A stretch of 64,000 nucleotides of DNA from Palsa-1439 sp050015495. Lineage in GTDB: Bacteria > Verrucomicrobiota > Verrucomicrobiia > Palsa-1439. Location of the stretch: the NCBI GenBank assembly GCA_050015495.1, contig JBEKBH010000006.1, positions 62,001-126,000 of the forward strand, read 5' to 3'. Of the stretch, positions 52,479-62,490 are shown one piece after another (positions within the stretch are counted from its first letter, which is position 1; each line of letters opens with the position of its first letter). The notes below the pieces were generated by a model. The model worked only from the letters and a program-made list of their open reading frames with translations. It made no database searches and was not told the DNA's origin. The position numbers were made by a program, and so were the translations under genes.

Positions 52479-54190
52479 GGAGTGGTCAAGGCCCTGGCGG
52501 GCTTGACGGTGGGGCCGAGAGCGGCCTGGATGAGCAGACTGAACAACACGCAGGCGGCGCACCCGATGAAGTTGTACCAGAGATAGCTGATGTTAAGTGA
52601 AAAATAGAGGATGAAAACGAGCGCTTGGGCTGCCAGCGCTGCCCAGAAAACAGAGGTGCCGCCCACCCGTCGGATAAAGAACGCCACCAGAAACAGTGCC
52701 AGCACCACGCCGTAAAAAACAGACCCCACGATATTGACGGCCTGGATCAGGTTCTCTACCAGGTTCGCGAACAGAGCAAAAGCGAGCGCCACCAGACCCC
52801 AAAGAAACGTGAACCACTTCGACGCGGTCACGTAGTGCGCGTCGGTCGCTTCCCGTTTGAGCACGTGCCGGTAGAAATCGATGGTGGTCGTCGACCCAAG
52901 CGCGTTGAGTTCGGCGGCTTTCGATGACAGCGCCGCAGCGAAGAACGCGGCGACCAACAGCCCGATCAACCCATGCGGCAGATGATCCAGCACGAAAGTA
53001 ATGAACACGTAATCGGCGTCGTTGGCCTTCGCCACCGGGTCCGCAGCCAGCAGTGCCGTCCTGGCCTCGGCGCGCACGGCCTCGCTGCGGTTAAGTGCCG
53101 CCTGCGCTTGGGCGTGGGCCTCGGCCTCAGCCGTGTGGTTGCCTGCGTGTTTGGCATCGATCCATGTGTGAATCAATTGTTCCTTTTGTTCGTGGATCGC
53201 GGTGAATTTCTGCTCGATGGAATGGAGTTGTCCGCCCGGGTCGTGTTGGGCCGCCAGGTTCCAAGCGGCCCTGTTGAAGAATACCGGTGGCCGTTCGAAC
53301 TGATAGAATACAAAGACCAGCACACCGAGCAGGAGAATAAAGAACTGCATGGGGATCTTGAACACGGCATTGAACATAAGACCGAGCCGGCTCTCGCGCA
53401 ACGAGGCCCCGGAAATATAGCGTTGCACCTGGGATTGATCCGTGCCGAAGTATGACAGCGACAGGAAGAGGCCGCCGAGCAAACCCGACCAGAGAGTATA
53501 ACGCCGCTTGACATCGAGCGAAAAATCCACCGCCTGAAGTTTTTGGAAGCCGCCCGCCACGGTGAGGGCGTCGGTCAACGAGAAATTCGCCGGCAACCTC
53601 ATCAACAGAACGACGAACGCGGTCACCATTCCACCGAAGATGACAGCCAACTGGTATTTCTGGGTGAGGGTCACCGCCTCGCTGCCGCCGGCTACGGTGT
53701 AAATGATGACCAGCAGCCCGCTGAGGATGATGGTGAGATCCAATCGCCAGCCGAGCATGGTGGAGAGGATGATGGCGGGCGCGTAAATGGTAATTCCGGC
53801 GGCGAGCCCGCGCTGGAGGAGGAACAGTGCCGCCCCGAGCAGGCGGGTCTTGTTATCAAACCGGTGACCCAAGAACTCATAGGCGGTGTAGACATTCAGC
53901 CGGCGGTACATTGGCAGGAACACCGCCGCGATGATGATCAGCGCCAGCGGCATCCCGAAGTAATTTTGCACGAACCCCAGCCCGTCCTGATAGCCCTGGC
54001 CGGGAGTGGAAATGAACGTGATGGCGCTCGCCTGGGTTGCCATGACCGAAATACCGATGGCGGCCCATCTCACGTTCGGGTCGCCCTTGAGATAGGCGTT
54101 GAGGTCCCGTTGGCCGCGCGTGCGCCACATGCCGTAGACGGCAATTCCGACCATGCTGCCGATCAAGACTACGAAATCGAGCGGGCTCAT
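52475..54190 (-). CDS. Sodium:solute symporter (SSS family)
   Basis: The product is 571 aa from ATG 54190. It has about 13 to 14 membrane segments, starting MSPLDFVVLIGSMVGIAVYG, with GISVMATQASAITFISTPGQGYQDG and FGTDQSQVQRYISG as the SSS signatures. A polar stretch of about 80 residues rich in Ala, Glu and His (KHAGNHTAEAEAHAQAQ) interrupts the later helices. The start overlaps the small membrane gene by 4 bp and the stop overlaps the BshC-like gene by 4 bp. The solute is unknown; a link with amino-sugar or thiol precursors is suggested only by the operon. Confidence 0.9.
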   Translation of the reverse strand: MSPLDFVVLIGSMVGIAVYGMWRTRGQRDLNAYLKGDPNVRWAAIGISVMATQASAITFISTPGQGYQDGLGFVQNYFGMPLALIIIAAVFLPMYRRLNVYTAYEFLGHRFDNKTRLLGAALFLLQRGLAAGITIYAPAIILSTMLGWRLDLTIILSGLLVIIYTVAGGSEAVTLTQKYQLAVIFGGMVTAFVVLLMRLPANFSLTDALTVAGGFQKLQAVDFSLDVKRRYTLWSGLLGGLFLSLSYFGTDQSQVQRYISGASLRESRLGLMFNAVFKIPMQFFILLLGVLVFVFYQFERPPVFFNRAAWNLAAQHDPGGQLHSIEQKFTAIHEQKEQLIHTWIDAKHAGNHTAEAEAHAQAQAALNRSEAVRAEARTALLAADPVAKANDADYVFITFVLDHLPHGLIGLLVAAFFAAALSSKAAELNALGSTTTIDFYRHVLKREATDAHYVTASKWFTFLWGLVALAFALFANLVENLIQAVNIVGSVFYGVVLALFLVAFFIRRVGGTSVFWAALAAQALVFILYFSLNISYLWYNFIGCAACVLFSLLIQAALGPTVKPARALTTP

Positions 54191-54369
54191 GAAAACATAA
54201 CCGTCAGTGCGGCAAGCAACCCGACCCAAATGACAAAGGAAATGAATACGAAGACGTAGACACCGCGCCACGTGGCAAGGCCCGGCAATCCGGTCGTTTG
54301 GTCGCTGTCGGCACCCGCCGGCCCGGGCGGCCCGGCGTGGGAATTGGCGGTGTCGTTCTGCGGCTTCAT
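54187..54369 (-). CDS. Small single-span membrane protein paired with the symporter
   Basis: The product is 60 aa: a Pro/Gly-rich cytoplasmic part then one membrane helix (VYVFVFISFVIWVGLLAALTV). ATGA overlaps link it on both sides, to the PIG-L gene and to the symporter, which supports its reality despite its size. Small partners of this kind accompany several SSS transporters (for example the DUF485 protein of ActP), so an accessory subunit is likely. Confidence 0.75.
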   Translation of the reverse strand: MKPQNDTANSHAGPPGPAGADSDQTTGLPGLATWRGVYVFVFISFVIWVGLLAALTVMFS

Positions 54370-56894
54370 TTTCCCAGCGAAATCAGGTTGGCAAACAGCC
54401 GGTAGGCGCCGGGCACGCCCTCGGGCAACTCACGGAACCATGATAGCCCGGTATAAACGAAATACCCGCGACCGTAGCGGGCCACCAAGAGGCTCCCCGT
54501 TTTGGGTGACTCGCCGGGGTCGTTGCACGCCAGTAGCGGCGTGAAATGGTCGTCCCATTCGCTGGCAAAATACAGTCCGCGCTCCTGCACCCAGCCATCG
54601 AAATCGGCGGGAACAATGCGGTTGGGTGTTGTAAAGGCCGGATGGTCCGGCGCGAGCAGTGTCATCGGCGCGGTTGCGTCCGTGACGCGGTCGTGCGAGA
54701 GCTTCAAATCGTAGGGGGCGAGACGCGTGTTCTGCAATCCATCGGATGTGTTGTACTGGACGATGACGGTGCCGCCGGCTACGACGTATGCGAAAAGCCC
54801 CGGCAAATTTTGGGTGAGGTCCGTGCGGGTATTGAAGGCCCGAATGCCGATCACCACCGCGTCAAGGCCGCGCAGGTGTTCCGCTGTCAGGTCGGTGTCG
54901 GTCAGGAACGTGACCGCATAACCCATCCGTTGGAGGCACTCGGCGACCGAGTCGCCGGCGCCCGGCAGATAACCGATCTGATGACCGCGAATCGCCAGGT
55001 CGACACTCAGGGCCTTCAGACGCGCGGGCGGCTGTAACAAGATCGTGGGGATATGGTCGTGGTGGATTTCGACGTGTCGATTGTGGTAGCTCTTGCCGTC
55101 GATCTCGGCGGTAGCCAGGATGTTTGCGGTCGTTGTGTTCGTCGGGGCCGTGACGGTGAAGGTGAACCGCGCAAGTTCATTGTAGTTGGTCATGGCGAAA
55201 GCGTACGTCGCGGGCGTCACCTTCCACTCGGCGGGCGCGTCCAGATGCAGTGTACCGGTCGCTCCGGCGCGAGCTGAAGTAACCTCGACCGCTATGGGAC
55301 GGGACGAACCCGGAGCGAACAGCTCCAGGTTTTCGGGAAAATTGAGGGAAACCGGCGGGGTCACATCCAGACGCCGACGAATCTCGCCTTTCACGCGGTC
55401 GCCGATGACTTGCACGGGTTCGTCCGGGATGACCAACGTTTGGCCGCCGACCTCGAAAACAAACTCAACCGGAAAAGCAGGCGGATTCTCGGGACGACCG
55501 ATGAGTGATGGATCGTCCACCCGGAACATTCCGATCGTGCCCTCTTCGCGCAACCAATACGGTTGGGTGAACGGCGTGGTGGCGGGGAGAATCCGGGGCG
55601 ATTCGTGAGTCACACTTTGGTTTGGCTTCAGGTCGGTGTTGATACCAAGTTCGTCTCCGCCTGCCGGGTAGCGCACGGCAGTCCAGCGCACCGGGACATC
55701 GGCCCGCACGATGGCGACATGATGCATTTTGAGCGTTTCGCCCGGCACGGCTTCGGCCAGCGGTATGGTCGTCTCGACAAACAACCCGAGACAGCCCTGC
55801 AAAATGTGGTCGAGCTGTCGGCGTTTGTCTGCGATCACGCTGTCTGCGGGCAGGGCGGCGAGGCGGCTCCGCAATGCGAGCAATGCCGGCACACTGGCGG
55901 CCGGATTCTGCGGATTGAATTGCGCAATGACGTCATCGGCCAACCGCCCGATCTCGGCGCCGCCGGGGACGCGGCCCCAGGTTGTATCAACGCCGTCGAG
56001 AATGTCCTTGGTGGCGGGCTCGCCACCGAGGAGTTGAAAGGTCTCGTTGGCCGTCCCGCGCGTACCGACGCTGCCAAAGCCCTGCGTCTTGTGCATGCTT
56101 CGGCTGAGCGCGGCGATTTCACCGTAGGACTGGCCAAGGACCGGGTTGTAACCGCCGACATCGATCTGCAGGCTTGGCGCGTTCGTCTCGCTGTCCGGAC
56201 CGCGTCCGAATCCTCTCGGGAAACCATTCCAGAGGACGCGTTTTGGTTGCCACGGCTTCAACTCGCTGAGTTGCTCGGGAAAAGCGTTGGTGTCCCCGGC
56301 GAGCTTGAAGGCTTCGACCGCGAGGATGGCGGACGCCGTGTGGTGACCGTGAGTCCCGCCGGGCACGGTGGAAAAGCGCGTGATGAGCACATCCGGTCGG
56401 AACTCGCGGATGACACGCACAACATCGGCCAGCACCTGATCGCGGTCCCAGATACGAAACGTTTCACGGTAATCCTTGGAGAATCCGAAGTCGGTGGCCC
56501 GCGTGAAAAACTGCTGGCCGCCGTCAACCCGCCGGGCGGCCAGTAACTCCTGGGTGCGGACCACACCCAGTTCTGAGCCCAGCTCGGGACCGATCAAGTT
56601 TTGGCCGCCATCGCCACGGGTCAGCGAAAGATAGCCGGTGCGGTAGCCCCGACCGCGGGACAGATAGGCAATGAGACGGGTGTTTTCGTCGTCGGGATGT
56701 GCGGCGATGTACAGCACGCTGCCCATTTCGCGGAAACCACGGAGTTCCTGCAAGATCGCCGATGTTGATTGAGGTTCGGCGGCGTAGATGTCGATGGGGA
56801 ATAGGGTCAGCGCACAGCCGGCGGCGGCGAGGAAGCTGAGGAGCCAGCGGATGTGGCGGGAGGCAGACCTCTTAAATCGAATTCTGGCATGCAT
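54366..56894 (-). CDS. Secreted PIG-L family deacetylase with C-terminal GATase1-like domain
   Basis: The product is 842 aa. A signal peptide (LLSFLAAAGCALTLFPIDIYA) precedes a PIG-L/LmbE domain with the zinc motif AAHPDDENT and THGHHTAS. After a beta-rich middle part, residues 600-842 resemble a class I amidotransferase-like domain (GLDAVVIGIRAFNTRTDL, GGTVIVQYNTS). Large two-part proteins like this occur next to SSS symporters in Bacteroidota and Verrucomicrobiota. It would act in the periplasm on amino-sugar compounds; its tie to bacillithiol is by gene order only. Confidence 0.85.
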   Translation of the reverse strand: MHARIRFKRSASRHIRWLLSFLAAAGCALTLFPIDIYAAEPQSTSAILQELRGFREMGSVLYIAAHPDDENTRLIAYLSRGRGYRTGYLSLTRGDGGQNLIGPELGSELGVVRTQELLAARRVDGGQQFFTRATDFGFSKDYRETFRIWDRDQVLADVVRVIREFRPDVLITRFSTVPGGTHGHHTASAILAVEAFKLAGDTNAFPEQLSELKPWQPKRVLWNGFPRGFGRGPDSETNAPSLQIDVGGYNPVLGQSYGEIAALSRSMHKTQGFGSVGTRGTANETFQLLGGEPATKDILDGVDTTWGRVPGGAEIGRLADDVIAQFNPQNPAASVPALLALRSRLAALPADSVIADKRRQLDHILQGCLGLFVETTIPLAEAVPGETLKMHHVAIVRADVPVRWTAVRYPAGGDELGINTDLKPNQSVTHESPRILPATTPFTQPYWLREEGTIGMFRVDDPSLIGRPENPPAFPVEFVFEVGGQTLVIPDEPVQVIGDRVKGEIRRRLDVTPPVSLNFPENLELFAPGSSRPIAVEVTSARAGATGTLHLDAPAEWKVTPATYAFAMTNYNELARFTFTVTAPTNTTTANILATAEIDGKSYHNRHVEIHHDHIPTILLQPPARLKALSVDLAIRGHQIGYLPGAGDSVAECLQRMGYAVTFLTDTDLTAEHLRGLDAVVIGIRAFNTRTDLTQNLPGLFAYVVAGGTVIVQYNTSDGLQNTRLAPYDLKLSHDRVTDATAPMTLLAPDHPAFTTPNRIVPADFDGWVQERGLYFASEWDDHFTPLLACNDPGESPKTGSLLVARYGRGYFVYTGLSWFRELPEGVPGAYRLFANLISLGK

Positions 56895-56993
56895 GCGCGA
56901 TACTCATTTGTCTGAGAACTTCACAAGAGCGACCCGAACAACAACCCACGAAGACGACCGCATTTTGCGCTGAGGAACGACCTGTGCCGCCGG

Positions 56994-57563
56994 CTATTTC
57001 TTGACCGTGAACGGCACGGAGAACTGTGTGCTTTCCCACATCATTTTCAGCACACCGCCTCCGGCCGGGTTCTTTTCGACGGCAATCGTGAACTGATCCA
57101 CCGGCTTGTCCAACGCGTCCTTCTTCAAATCAATCCGCGCCACATCCAGAGCCTCGTCGTACACCTGCTTCGAGTCACGCGGGCTAACACCCCATTGACC
57201 GATCTGTTTGTTGACGATCAGTTTGGCCGTGCCACCTTCATTGGGCAGGGTCCACAAGGTGAAAGCGCCCGCCGGGATCGTTGTCTCGCCAAAGGCGATG
57301 GGTTTCTGCGTGATGAGGAGTGTGGCTTCGTCGGCCCCGGTGCGCCAGACCTTGCCGTAGGGCACGAGGCCACCCCAGATTTTTCGTTCCTCACCCGTCC
57401 GGGGATCCTTGGTATATGGACGCCCGTATACAATCGTGACTCGATTGCCGTCGATGACCGTGCTGATCGTCTCGTGCGGGCTGAAACGCTTTTGCTGGGC
57501 CATGAGCGGCGATGCGCTGAGGATGACTGCGGCAACAACGAGCATGGATTTGAACTGGTTCAT
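56994..57563 (-). CDS. DUF2911 family secreted protein
   Basis: The product is 189 aa with a signal peptide (SMLVVAAVILSASPLMAQ). The DUF2911 core is clear: TIVYGRPYTKDPRTG, IWGGLVPYGKVWRTGADEAT and FTLWTLPNE. The family is common in Bacteroidota and Verrucomicrobiota and has no established function. A paralogue with an added domain lies just upstream at 57630. Confidence 0.9.
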   Translation of the reverse strand: MNQFKSMLVVAAVILSASPLMAQQKRFSPHETISTVIDGNRVTIVYGRPYTKDPRTGEERKIWGGLVPYGKVWRTGADEATLLITQKPIAFGETTIPAGAFTLWTLPNEGGTAKLIVNKQIGQWGVSPRDSKQVYDEALDVARIDLKKDALDKPVDQFTIAVEKNPAGGGVLKMMWESTQFSVPFTVKK

Positions 57564-57629
57564 GCTATCTCCCGTGCGTTGGGGTTATTCTGGACTGAAA
57601 TCCCATTTCCTCGAAATCCATCGCCACCA

Positions 57630-58508
57630 TCAATGGAGGCTGGAGATCAAATCCTGATTCATCTTCACGAATGAGCTGTTGGGGCCTTCCGCCTGGACCG
57701 CCAACTCGCTGGACTGTTTGGCGGCGGCAATCGCGCCGTCTTTGTCTCCCTGTTTCGCCAGAATCCTGGCCTTCAGGTTCAGCAGTTCGTACGCGATCCT
57801 GGGCTTGTCAGCGAGCCCGGTATCCAGCCAGGCGAGGGCCTTTTTCAGATCCAGATCGTGGTTGAAATAGAACGTCGCCGCCTGAAAGTAAAACTGCGGC
57901 TGCTTCTTGTCGGGCGACGCCAGGGCGGCCTCGATCTGCGGCACCACCTTGCTGACGACGTCAAGTTCGAGTTTGATGGGGACGACCGTCTTGTCCCAAG
58001 ACAGGTTGATGATGGCCGATTCGTCGCGGATATGATTGAACTCGATCACGAATGTTTCGATGGACGTGTCCGCAAGTTGTACAGGCGTGACCTTGAAGCG
58101 CACCAGATCGTTCTCCTGCTTGTAACCGAAGGCCCCAAACGAGTTCGTGTCCTTGGAGATGATCACGGTCCATTCTTTTTCACCCGGTATCGTGTAGAGC
58201 GCATATTTGCCCGCGGGAACCTCGTTGCCGTTGAGCTTCACGGCGGTCGAAAAGGAAATCTTCGTGGATGCGTTCGCGCCGGTGCGCCAGACCACATCGT
58301 AGGGAACGATACCGCCAAAGATTGTCCGCCCTTTGACACTAGGTCGTGAATATACGATTTCAATGTCCGTAAGACCGACGTGCTGCTTCAGGGTCGCGGT
58401 GGGGCTGGCCGCGGGGAAATCGACTTTGGGTGCTTGCGCGAGGAGCCCCGTGGTGAAGACCGACCCGAGAGCAAACACAATAGAAAACCAACGTGCCGTT
58501 GTGTTCAT
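57630..58508 (-). CDS. DUF2911 protein with C-terminal TPR-like extension
   Basis: The product is 292 aa from ATG 58508; the frame is open 252 bp further but only this start gives a signal peptide (FSIVFALGSVFTTGLLAQ). IEIVYSRPSVKGRTIFGGIVPYDVVWRTGANAST is the DUF2911 core (read in two parts). The last 90 residues (FQAATFYFNHDLDLKKALAWL, LLNLKARILAKQGDKDGAIAA) look like helical tetratricopeptide-like repeats. The 276 bp between this gene and the radical SAM gene hold nothing I can support. Confidence 0.85.
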   Translation of the reverse strand: MNTTARWFSIVFALGSVFTTGLLAQAPKVDFPAASPTATLKQHVGLTDIEIVYSRPSVKGRTIFGGIVPYDVVWRTGANASTKISFSTAVKLNGNEVPAGKYALYTIPGEKEWTVIISKDTNSFGAFGYKQENDLVRFKVTPVQLADTSIETFVIEFNHIRDESAIINLSWDKTVVPIKLELDVVSKVVPQIEAALASPDKKQPQFYFQAATFYFNHDLDLKKALAWLDTGLADKPRIAYELLNLKARILAKQGDKDGAIAAAKQSSELAVQAEGPNSSFVKMNQDLISSLH

Positions 58509-58784
58509 GATCGGAAAAACTAGCACAATCGAGGCGAAAGGAAAGCGGGAAGTGGTGGGTATGAGACGGCAACGCAAGTGGGACATTGGCGCCATTTCCG
58601 ATACGCACTGGCTGCGGCGTCCCGAAGGCGTCGATGCTCTCCAATCCGTCGCCAGCCACGAGGCCACGATAGACGCCGGGAAGTTGCTTCGGGATGCGCG
58701 GCGAATTGTCTTCCTTTGATGCCGGGGAGAACCTGTATGCTCAAACAACTCGTCACCCATTCCAAAAGCACATTCCCAGCGCCC

Positions 58785-60119
58785 TCAAGCCCACACGCCG
58801 GCAATCCTGGTCTGGCAGTACTTGCACTTCCCGTCGGCGATGTCCAGTCGCGTAACGGCGAAGATGTCGCGCTCGACAATGGCCCGATGACAATTCGGGC
58901 AGAACGTTGTCTCGGCATCCGGCAACCCGCGGACGTTCCCCACATAGGCATAACGCAGACCCGCCCGGCGCGCGATGTCGCGGGCGGCCACCAGCGTGTC
59001 CACCGGCGTTGGCGGCAAATGCTCCAGCTTATGCGCCGGGTGAAAACGCGAGAAATGCAGCGGGTGATCCGGTCCGATGTTGCTGACCAGCCACTCGCAC
59101 ATGCGTTTGATTGTGTCCAGATCGTCCGTGTACGTCGGCACCACCAGGTTGATGACCTCGAACCACACATCCATCTCCTGTAACGTGACCAGCGTGTCGA
59201 GAATCGGCTGCAGATGGCCCGAGTTGAGCCTCTTGTAAACTTCGTCATCGAACCCTTTCAAATCCACGTGCGCGGCGTCAAGGTGCGTGGCCAGATCCCG
59301 TAGCGGCGTCTCATTGATGAAACCGCAGGTGACGAAGATATTCTTCAGATTGTGCGCGTGGGCGAGCCGAGCCGTGTCCGTTACGTACTCGTAGTAGTCC
59401 GTCGGCTCGGAATAGGTGTAGGCAATCGACGGGCACCCCAACGCCTCGGTCACGGCCACGACGTCTTCGGGCAACATTGTCAGCCGCTGCGTGTCGTCCA
59501 GCGTGAGTGATTCCGGCAACGGCGGGCGCAGTCGCCGTGAGGGGCCGGTCGGGTCCTTGGTTTCTTCCGGTTGTTTCTGCGAGATTTCCCAGTTCTGACA
59601 ATTCAAGCAGCGGAAACCGCAGCCGGAAGTGGCCAGCGAAAAACTCGTCGTGCCCGGATGAAAATGGAACAGCGGCTTCTTCTCGACGGGATCGACGTGA
59701 AAAGTGCACGGATCGGCATAGGCCATCGTATAGAGCGTGCCGCCCCGATTGACTTTGTTACGGCAATGGCTGCGGTCGCCGGGCGCGAGCAGGCAGTTGT
59801 TCGGGCAGATTTTGCACTGGACGTTGTCGCCGAGTTTGAGATAGTGCGCCGCTTCCTTCACCCATCCACGCTGTTGCCAGAGCGCCCACACCTTGTCACT
59901 CGGTCCACCGCCCCGGAACGCGCCGGTGAGCGCGATCTCCTCGCGGGCCTGCCGGAACAGATACCACGCCAGCCCGCTGACACCAGCGGCACACGCCAGC
60001 CCGCTGACACCATAACGGATCGCTTCCCGCCGCGTTATGGGTCGCTGCGGAGCGCCCAGCAGTGCAGCATCGAGTCCATCCTCTCTCTCCGGTCCCGTCG
60101 GTTTCACCACCGGATCCAT
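58785..60119 (-). CDS. AmmeMemoRadiSam-system radical SAM enzyme
   Basis: The product is 444 aa from ATG 60119. A Tat-like or membrane-anchor stretch (TRREAIRYGVSGLACAAGVSG) follows a short N-terminus. Four Cys at 102, 105, 109 and 119 precede the radical SAM cluster motif Cys167-x3-Cys171-x2-Cys174 (TSGCGFRCLNCQNW). The C-terminus has a zinc-ribbon-like pair (FCPNCH, CKYCQ). The family always travels with Memo and AMMECR1 domains, both fused in the gene at 62487; the reaction is not established. A 16-bp overlap joins it to the small membrane gene. Confidence 0.92.
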   Translation of the reverse strand: MDPVVKPTGPEREDGLDAALLGAPQRPITRREAIRYGVSGLACAAGVSGLAWYLFRQAREEIALTGAFRGGGPSDKVWALWQQRGWVKEAAHYLKLGDNVQCKICPNNCLLAPGDRSHCRNKVNRGGTLYTMAYADPCTFHVDPVEKKPLFHFHPGTTSFSLATSGCGFRCLNCQNWEISQKQPEETKDPTGPSRRLRPPLPESLTLDDTQRLTMLPEDVVAVTEALGCPSIAYTYSEPTDYYEYVTDTARLAHAHNLKNIFVTCGFINETPLRDLATHLDAAHVDLKGFDDEVYKRLNSGHLQPILDTLVTLQEMDVWFEVINLVVPTYTDDLDTIKRMCEWLVSNIGPDHPLHFSRFHPAHKLEHLPPTPVDTLVAARDIARRAGLRYAYVGNVRGLPDAETTFCPNCHRAIVERDIFAVTRLDIADGKCKYCQTRIAGVWA

Positions 60120-60373
60120 CGCTTCCTTCGCATCGCGAGGTAAATGCCACCCAGCGCGTGCAGCCCAAACATTACCAGCAGCGGCACGTGCAGCAGGCGG
60201 TGAATGGCGAGCGCCATCCTCGGGTTGGCCCGACCGCCGAGCGTGAACTGGCCGCTCATCACATACCCCGTTGTGATATAGGTTAGCACCAACGCCAGCA
60301 AAAACCAACTCGTAAACCGCAGCGTGCGGATGACTATGTAGCCCGTCCGAATTCGCCGGCGCGGCTGGTTCAT
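60104..60373 (-). CDS. Small two-helix membrane protein, possibly heme-binding
   Basis: The product is 89 aa from ATG 60373, whose first bases overlap the preceding stop (ATGA). Two hydrophobic helices (TSWFLLALVLTYITTGYVMSG and LHVPLLVMFGLHALGGIYLA) carry His residues at about 59, 62 and 72, a pattern seen in cytochrome-b-like helical pairs. Overlaps on both sides make it a true member of the operon. Heme binding is inference. Confidence 0.7.
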   Translation of the reverse strand: MNQPRRRIRTGYIVIRTLRFTSWFLLALVLTYITTGYVMSGQFTLGGRANPRMALAIHRLLHVPLLVMFGLHALGGIYLAMRRKRWIRW

Positions 60374-62490
60374 CGAGTTCCTCCCGCCAACAGCCACACC
60401 GCGCTCGCGGCATTCAAACCCCCCGCCAACAGGCACGTTACCGTCACCCCCAGAAGTGGAATGAGAAGTGTGCTGGCCAGCAGTGCGCCGAGGCACGCGC
60501 CGGTGAAGTCCGCAGTGTACAATCTCGACGCCGTTCCGGTCACATCGCGGAAGCTCGTCCGCGTCGCCAGGGGAAACTCCATGCCGACCATGGACGCCAA
60601 CGCGAGCGTGAGCAGGGCGATCACCGCGTGGATGATCGGTAAGGGAGCGTGCTCGAGCGATTTCAATCCAGCCGGGAGTATCGCCGCGAGAAGCGCGATC
60701 CCCAACGCGAGTCCCGCCAACGGAATACGGTTGCCGATGGGGCGATACCGCGTCGCCGCGGACGCCCCCACCGCCAAGCCAGCCATGAACATCGTGACGA
60801 TCACACCAACTTGACGATACACGGAGCCGCACAGAATTTGGAAGCCCAGGAGCAGTACAACCTCCAACGCCGAGGCCGCAAACCCGGAAGCGAAAATCGC
60901 AAACGGTACGGCCTGCATCCGCGCAAGGTACGCCGCGAAGCCGGAGACCAACACGATCGCCCACAGGCCGTAGCGCTCACGGAACTGGCTCATCCAATGC
61001 AGGAGGTGATAGTAGTATAGCACCGGGTTGAAGTCGGTGTTCACTGTCGCCCGCGCCGCAGTGGCTCGCTGCATGTCCGCCAGCCGGTCGGGCGTCAACA
61101 CCGCGCTGAGATAATGCCGGTTCACCAGGTGAGTTGACACGCCCGACTGCTCGATGCGCGTGGAGATGTCTGCGTAGAGTTCGCCGTCCGAGGCCAGGAA
61201 GAATACCCGCCCGCCGGGAATCACGAGTTGGTGGCGAAACGTCCGCTGCAAGGTCGCGGATGCCGAGGCCAGGACGCGCGCCAGTTCGGGACTGACGAAG
61301 TTTTCATAGTGGCCCAGCGAGAAGGCGAACACACCCCCCGGCGCGAGCACCCGCTTCGCCTCGTCAAAGAACTCGGAAGTGAAGAACCGGTTGATCTGCG
61401 ACGTGGATGGCGGCGGCACATCCACAATCACCACGTCAAATGTCTCCCGCGTGCGCTTCACGAACAACCGGCCGTCGGTGTTCAACACCCGGATCCGCGG
61501 GTCGGCGAGGCTATCCGGAAGGAAGCGACGGCCCACTGTGATGATCAGGGGGTCGAGTTCCACGTACGTCACCTCCGCGACGCCGTACTTGAGAATCTCA
61601 CGCGCCGTGCCAGACACGCCGCCGGCAATCAGCAAGACACGCTGGGCGCGGGGTCGTTGCGACATCGCGTAATGCACGGTCTCCTCGACCTCCTCGACGT
61701 TGTGCGTCGCAATCACCGGGACGCCGTTCTCGATAAAGTTCAACTGGCCGGCGGATTCGGTCACGACCAGTTTACCGTAGGGCGAGTTGCCGCGAAACAC
61801 GACGCGCTGGCTGGAAAACAGCCGCGCGGTGGAGGCACCGTCCACGTCCATCGCGACCAACGCCGGCACCAATCCCGCGGCCATGATACCCGCCACCGCC
61901 GCAACCCAGTATTGCCGTTCATGCCAGGCGAGCCACCCGGCAACCAGCAGACAGACAAGCGCCGGTAGGCTCAGGAGCGCGAAATGGTCGAACCGCCGCA
62001 CCAGGACATAGGTAAATAACGCTCCACCGAGGACGCTGCCAACACTGTCAGTAACGTACACGGTGCCGATGGCGCCGCTGCCTTGGGGCGTCGCGAGCGC
62101 GCCGCAGGCCAGCGTCAGCATATAGCCGGACACAATGCAGAACGGTGCCAGCCACAACAGACTCGCGATCACGGTTTCCGACAGGCCAATCGCTGCGCCC
62201 CGGACAAAGACCACGTTGCGCAGTTCGCGCAGCATGAACACTTGGGCCAACGGCAGGAGAGCGACGAACACGAGCAGGAGCGCCAGTGTGCGTTGCGGGT
62301 GACGCACGCGACCGGCCGTCCGTCCGAGCCAGGAGCCAAGTCCCGTCAACAACAACCAGTTGCCGAGGATCACGCCAAGAGCCAGTTCATTGCCGCTGAA
62401 CACGCACAGCATCTCGCGCATGAGCGCCAGTTGCGTCATCGCCGCCATGACGCCCAGCGCGCAGACTGCGAGCCCCACGCGGCGGTTCAC
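60370..62490 (-). CDS. Membrane spermidine-synthase-like protein (MFS-type helices + methyltransferase-fold domain)
   Basis: The product is 706 aa from GTG 62490, fixed by the GTGA overlap with the Memo-AMMECR1 stop. About seven membrane helices come first, then an aminopropyltransferase-like domain (LLIAGGVSGTAREILKYG for the GGGDG loop, VTYVELDP, DVVIVDVPPPS), then another six or seven helices. Soluble spermidine synthases move an aminopropyl group; membrane-fused versions are widespread and mostly uncharacterised. The catalytic Asp of the classical enzymes is not clearly kept, so the reaction may differ. Confidence 0.85.
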   Translation of the reverse strand: MNRRVGLAVCALGVMAAMTQLALMREMLCVFSGNELALGVILGNWLLLTGLGSWLGRTAGRVRHPQRTLALLLVFVALLPLAQVFMLRELRNVVFVRGAAIGLSETVIASLLWLAPFCIVSGYMLTLACGALATPQGSGAIGTVYVTDSVGSVLGGALFTYVLVRRFDHFALLSLPALVCLLVAGWLAWHERQYWVAAVAGIMAAGLVPALVAMDVDGASTARLFSSQRVVFRGNSPYGKLVVTESAGQLNFIENGVPVIATHNVEEVEETVHYAMSQRPRAQRVLLIAGGVSGTAREILKYGVAEVTYVELDPLIITVGRRFLPDSLADPRIRVLNTDGRLFVKRTRETFDVVIVDVPPPSTSQINRFFTSEFFDEAKRVLAPGGVFAFSLGHYENFVSPELARVLASASATLQRTFRHQLVIPGGRVFFLASDGELYADISTRIEQSGVSTHLVNRHYLSAVLTPDRLADMQRATAARATVNTDFNPVLYYYHLLHWMSQFRERYGLWAIVLVSGFAAYLARMQAVPFAIFASGFAASALEVVLLLGFQILCGSVYRQVGVIVTMFMAGLAVGASAATRYRPIGNRIPLAGLALGIALLAAILPAGLKSLEHAPLPIIHAVIALLTLALASMVGMEFPLATRTSFRDVTGTASRLYTADFTGACLGALLASTLLIPLLGVTVTCLLAGGLNAASAVWLLAGGTR

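Noticed and set aside
55563..56546. Plus-strand open frame of 327 codons
   Set aside because: It lies opposite the PIG-L gene, which has a clear signal peptide and zinc motifs.
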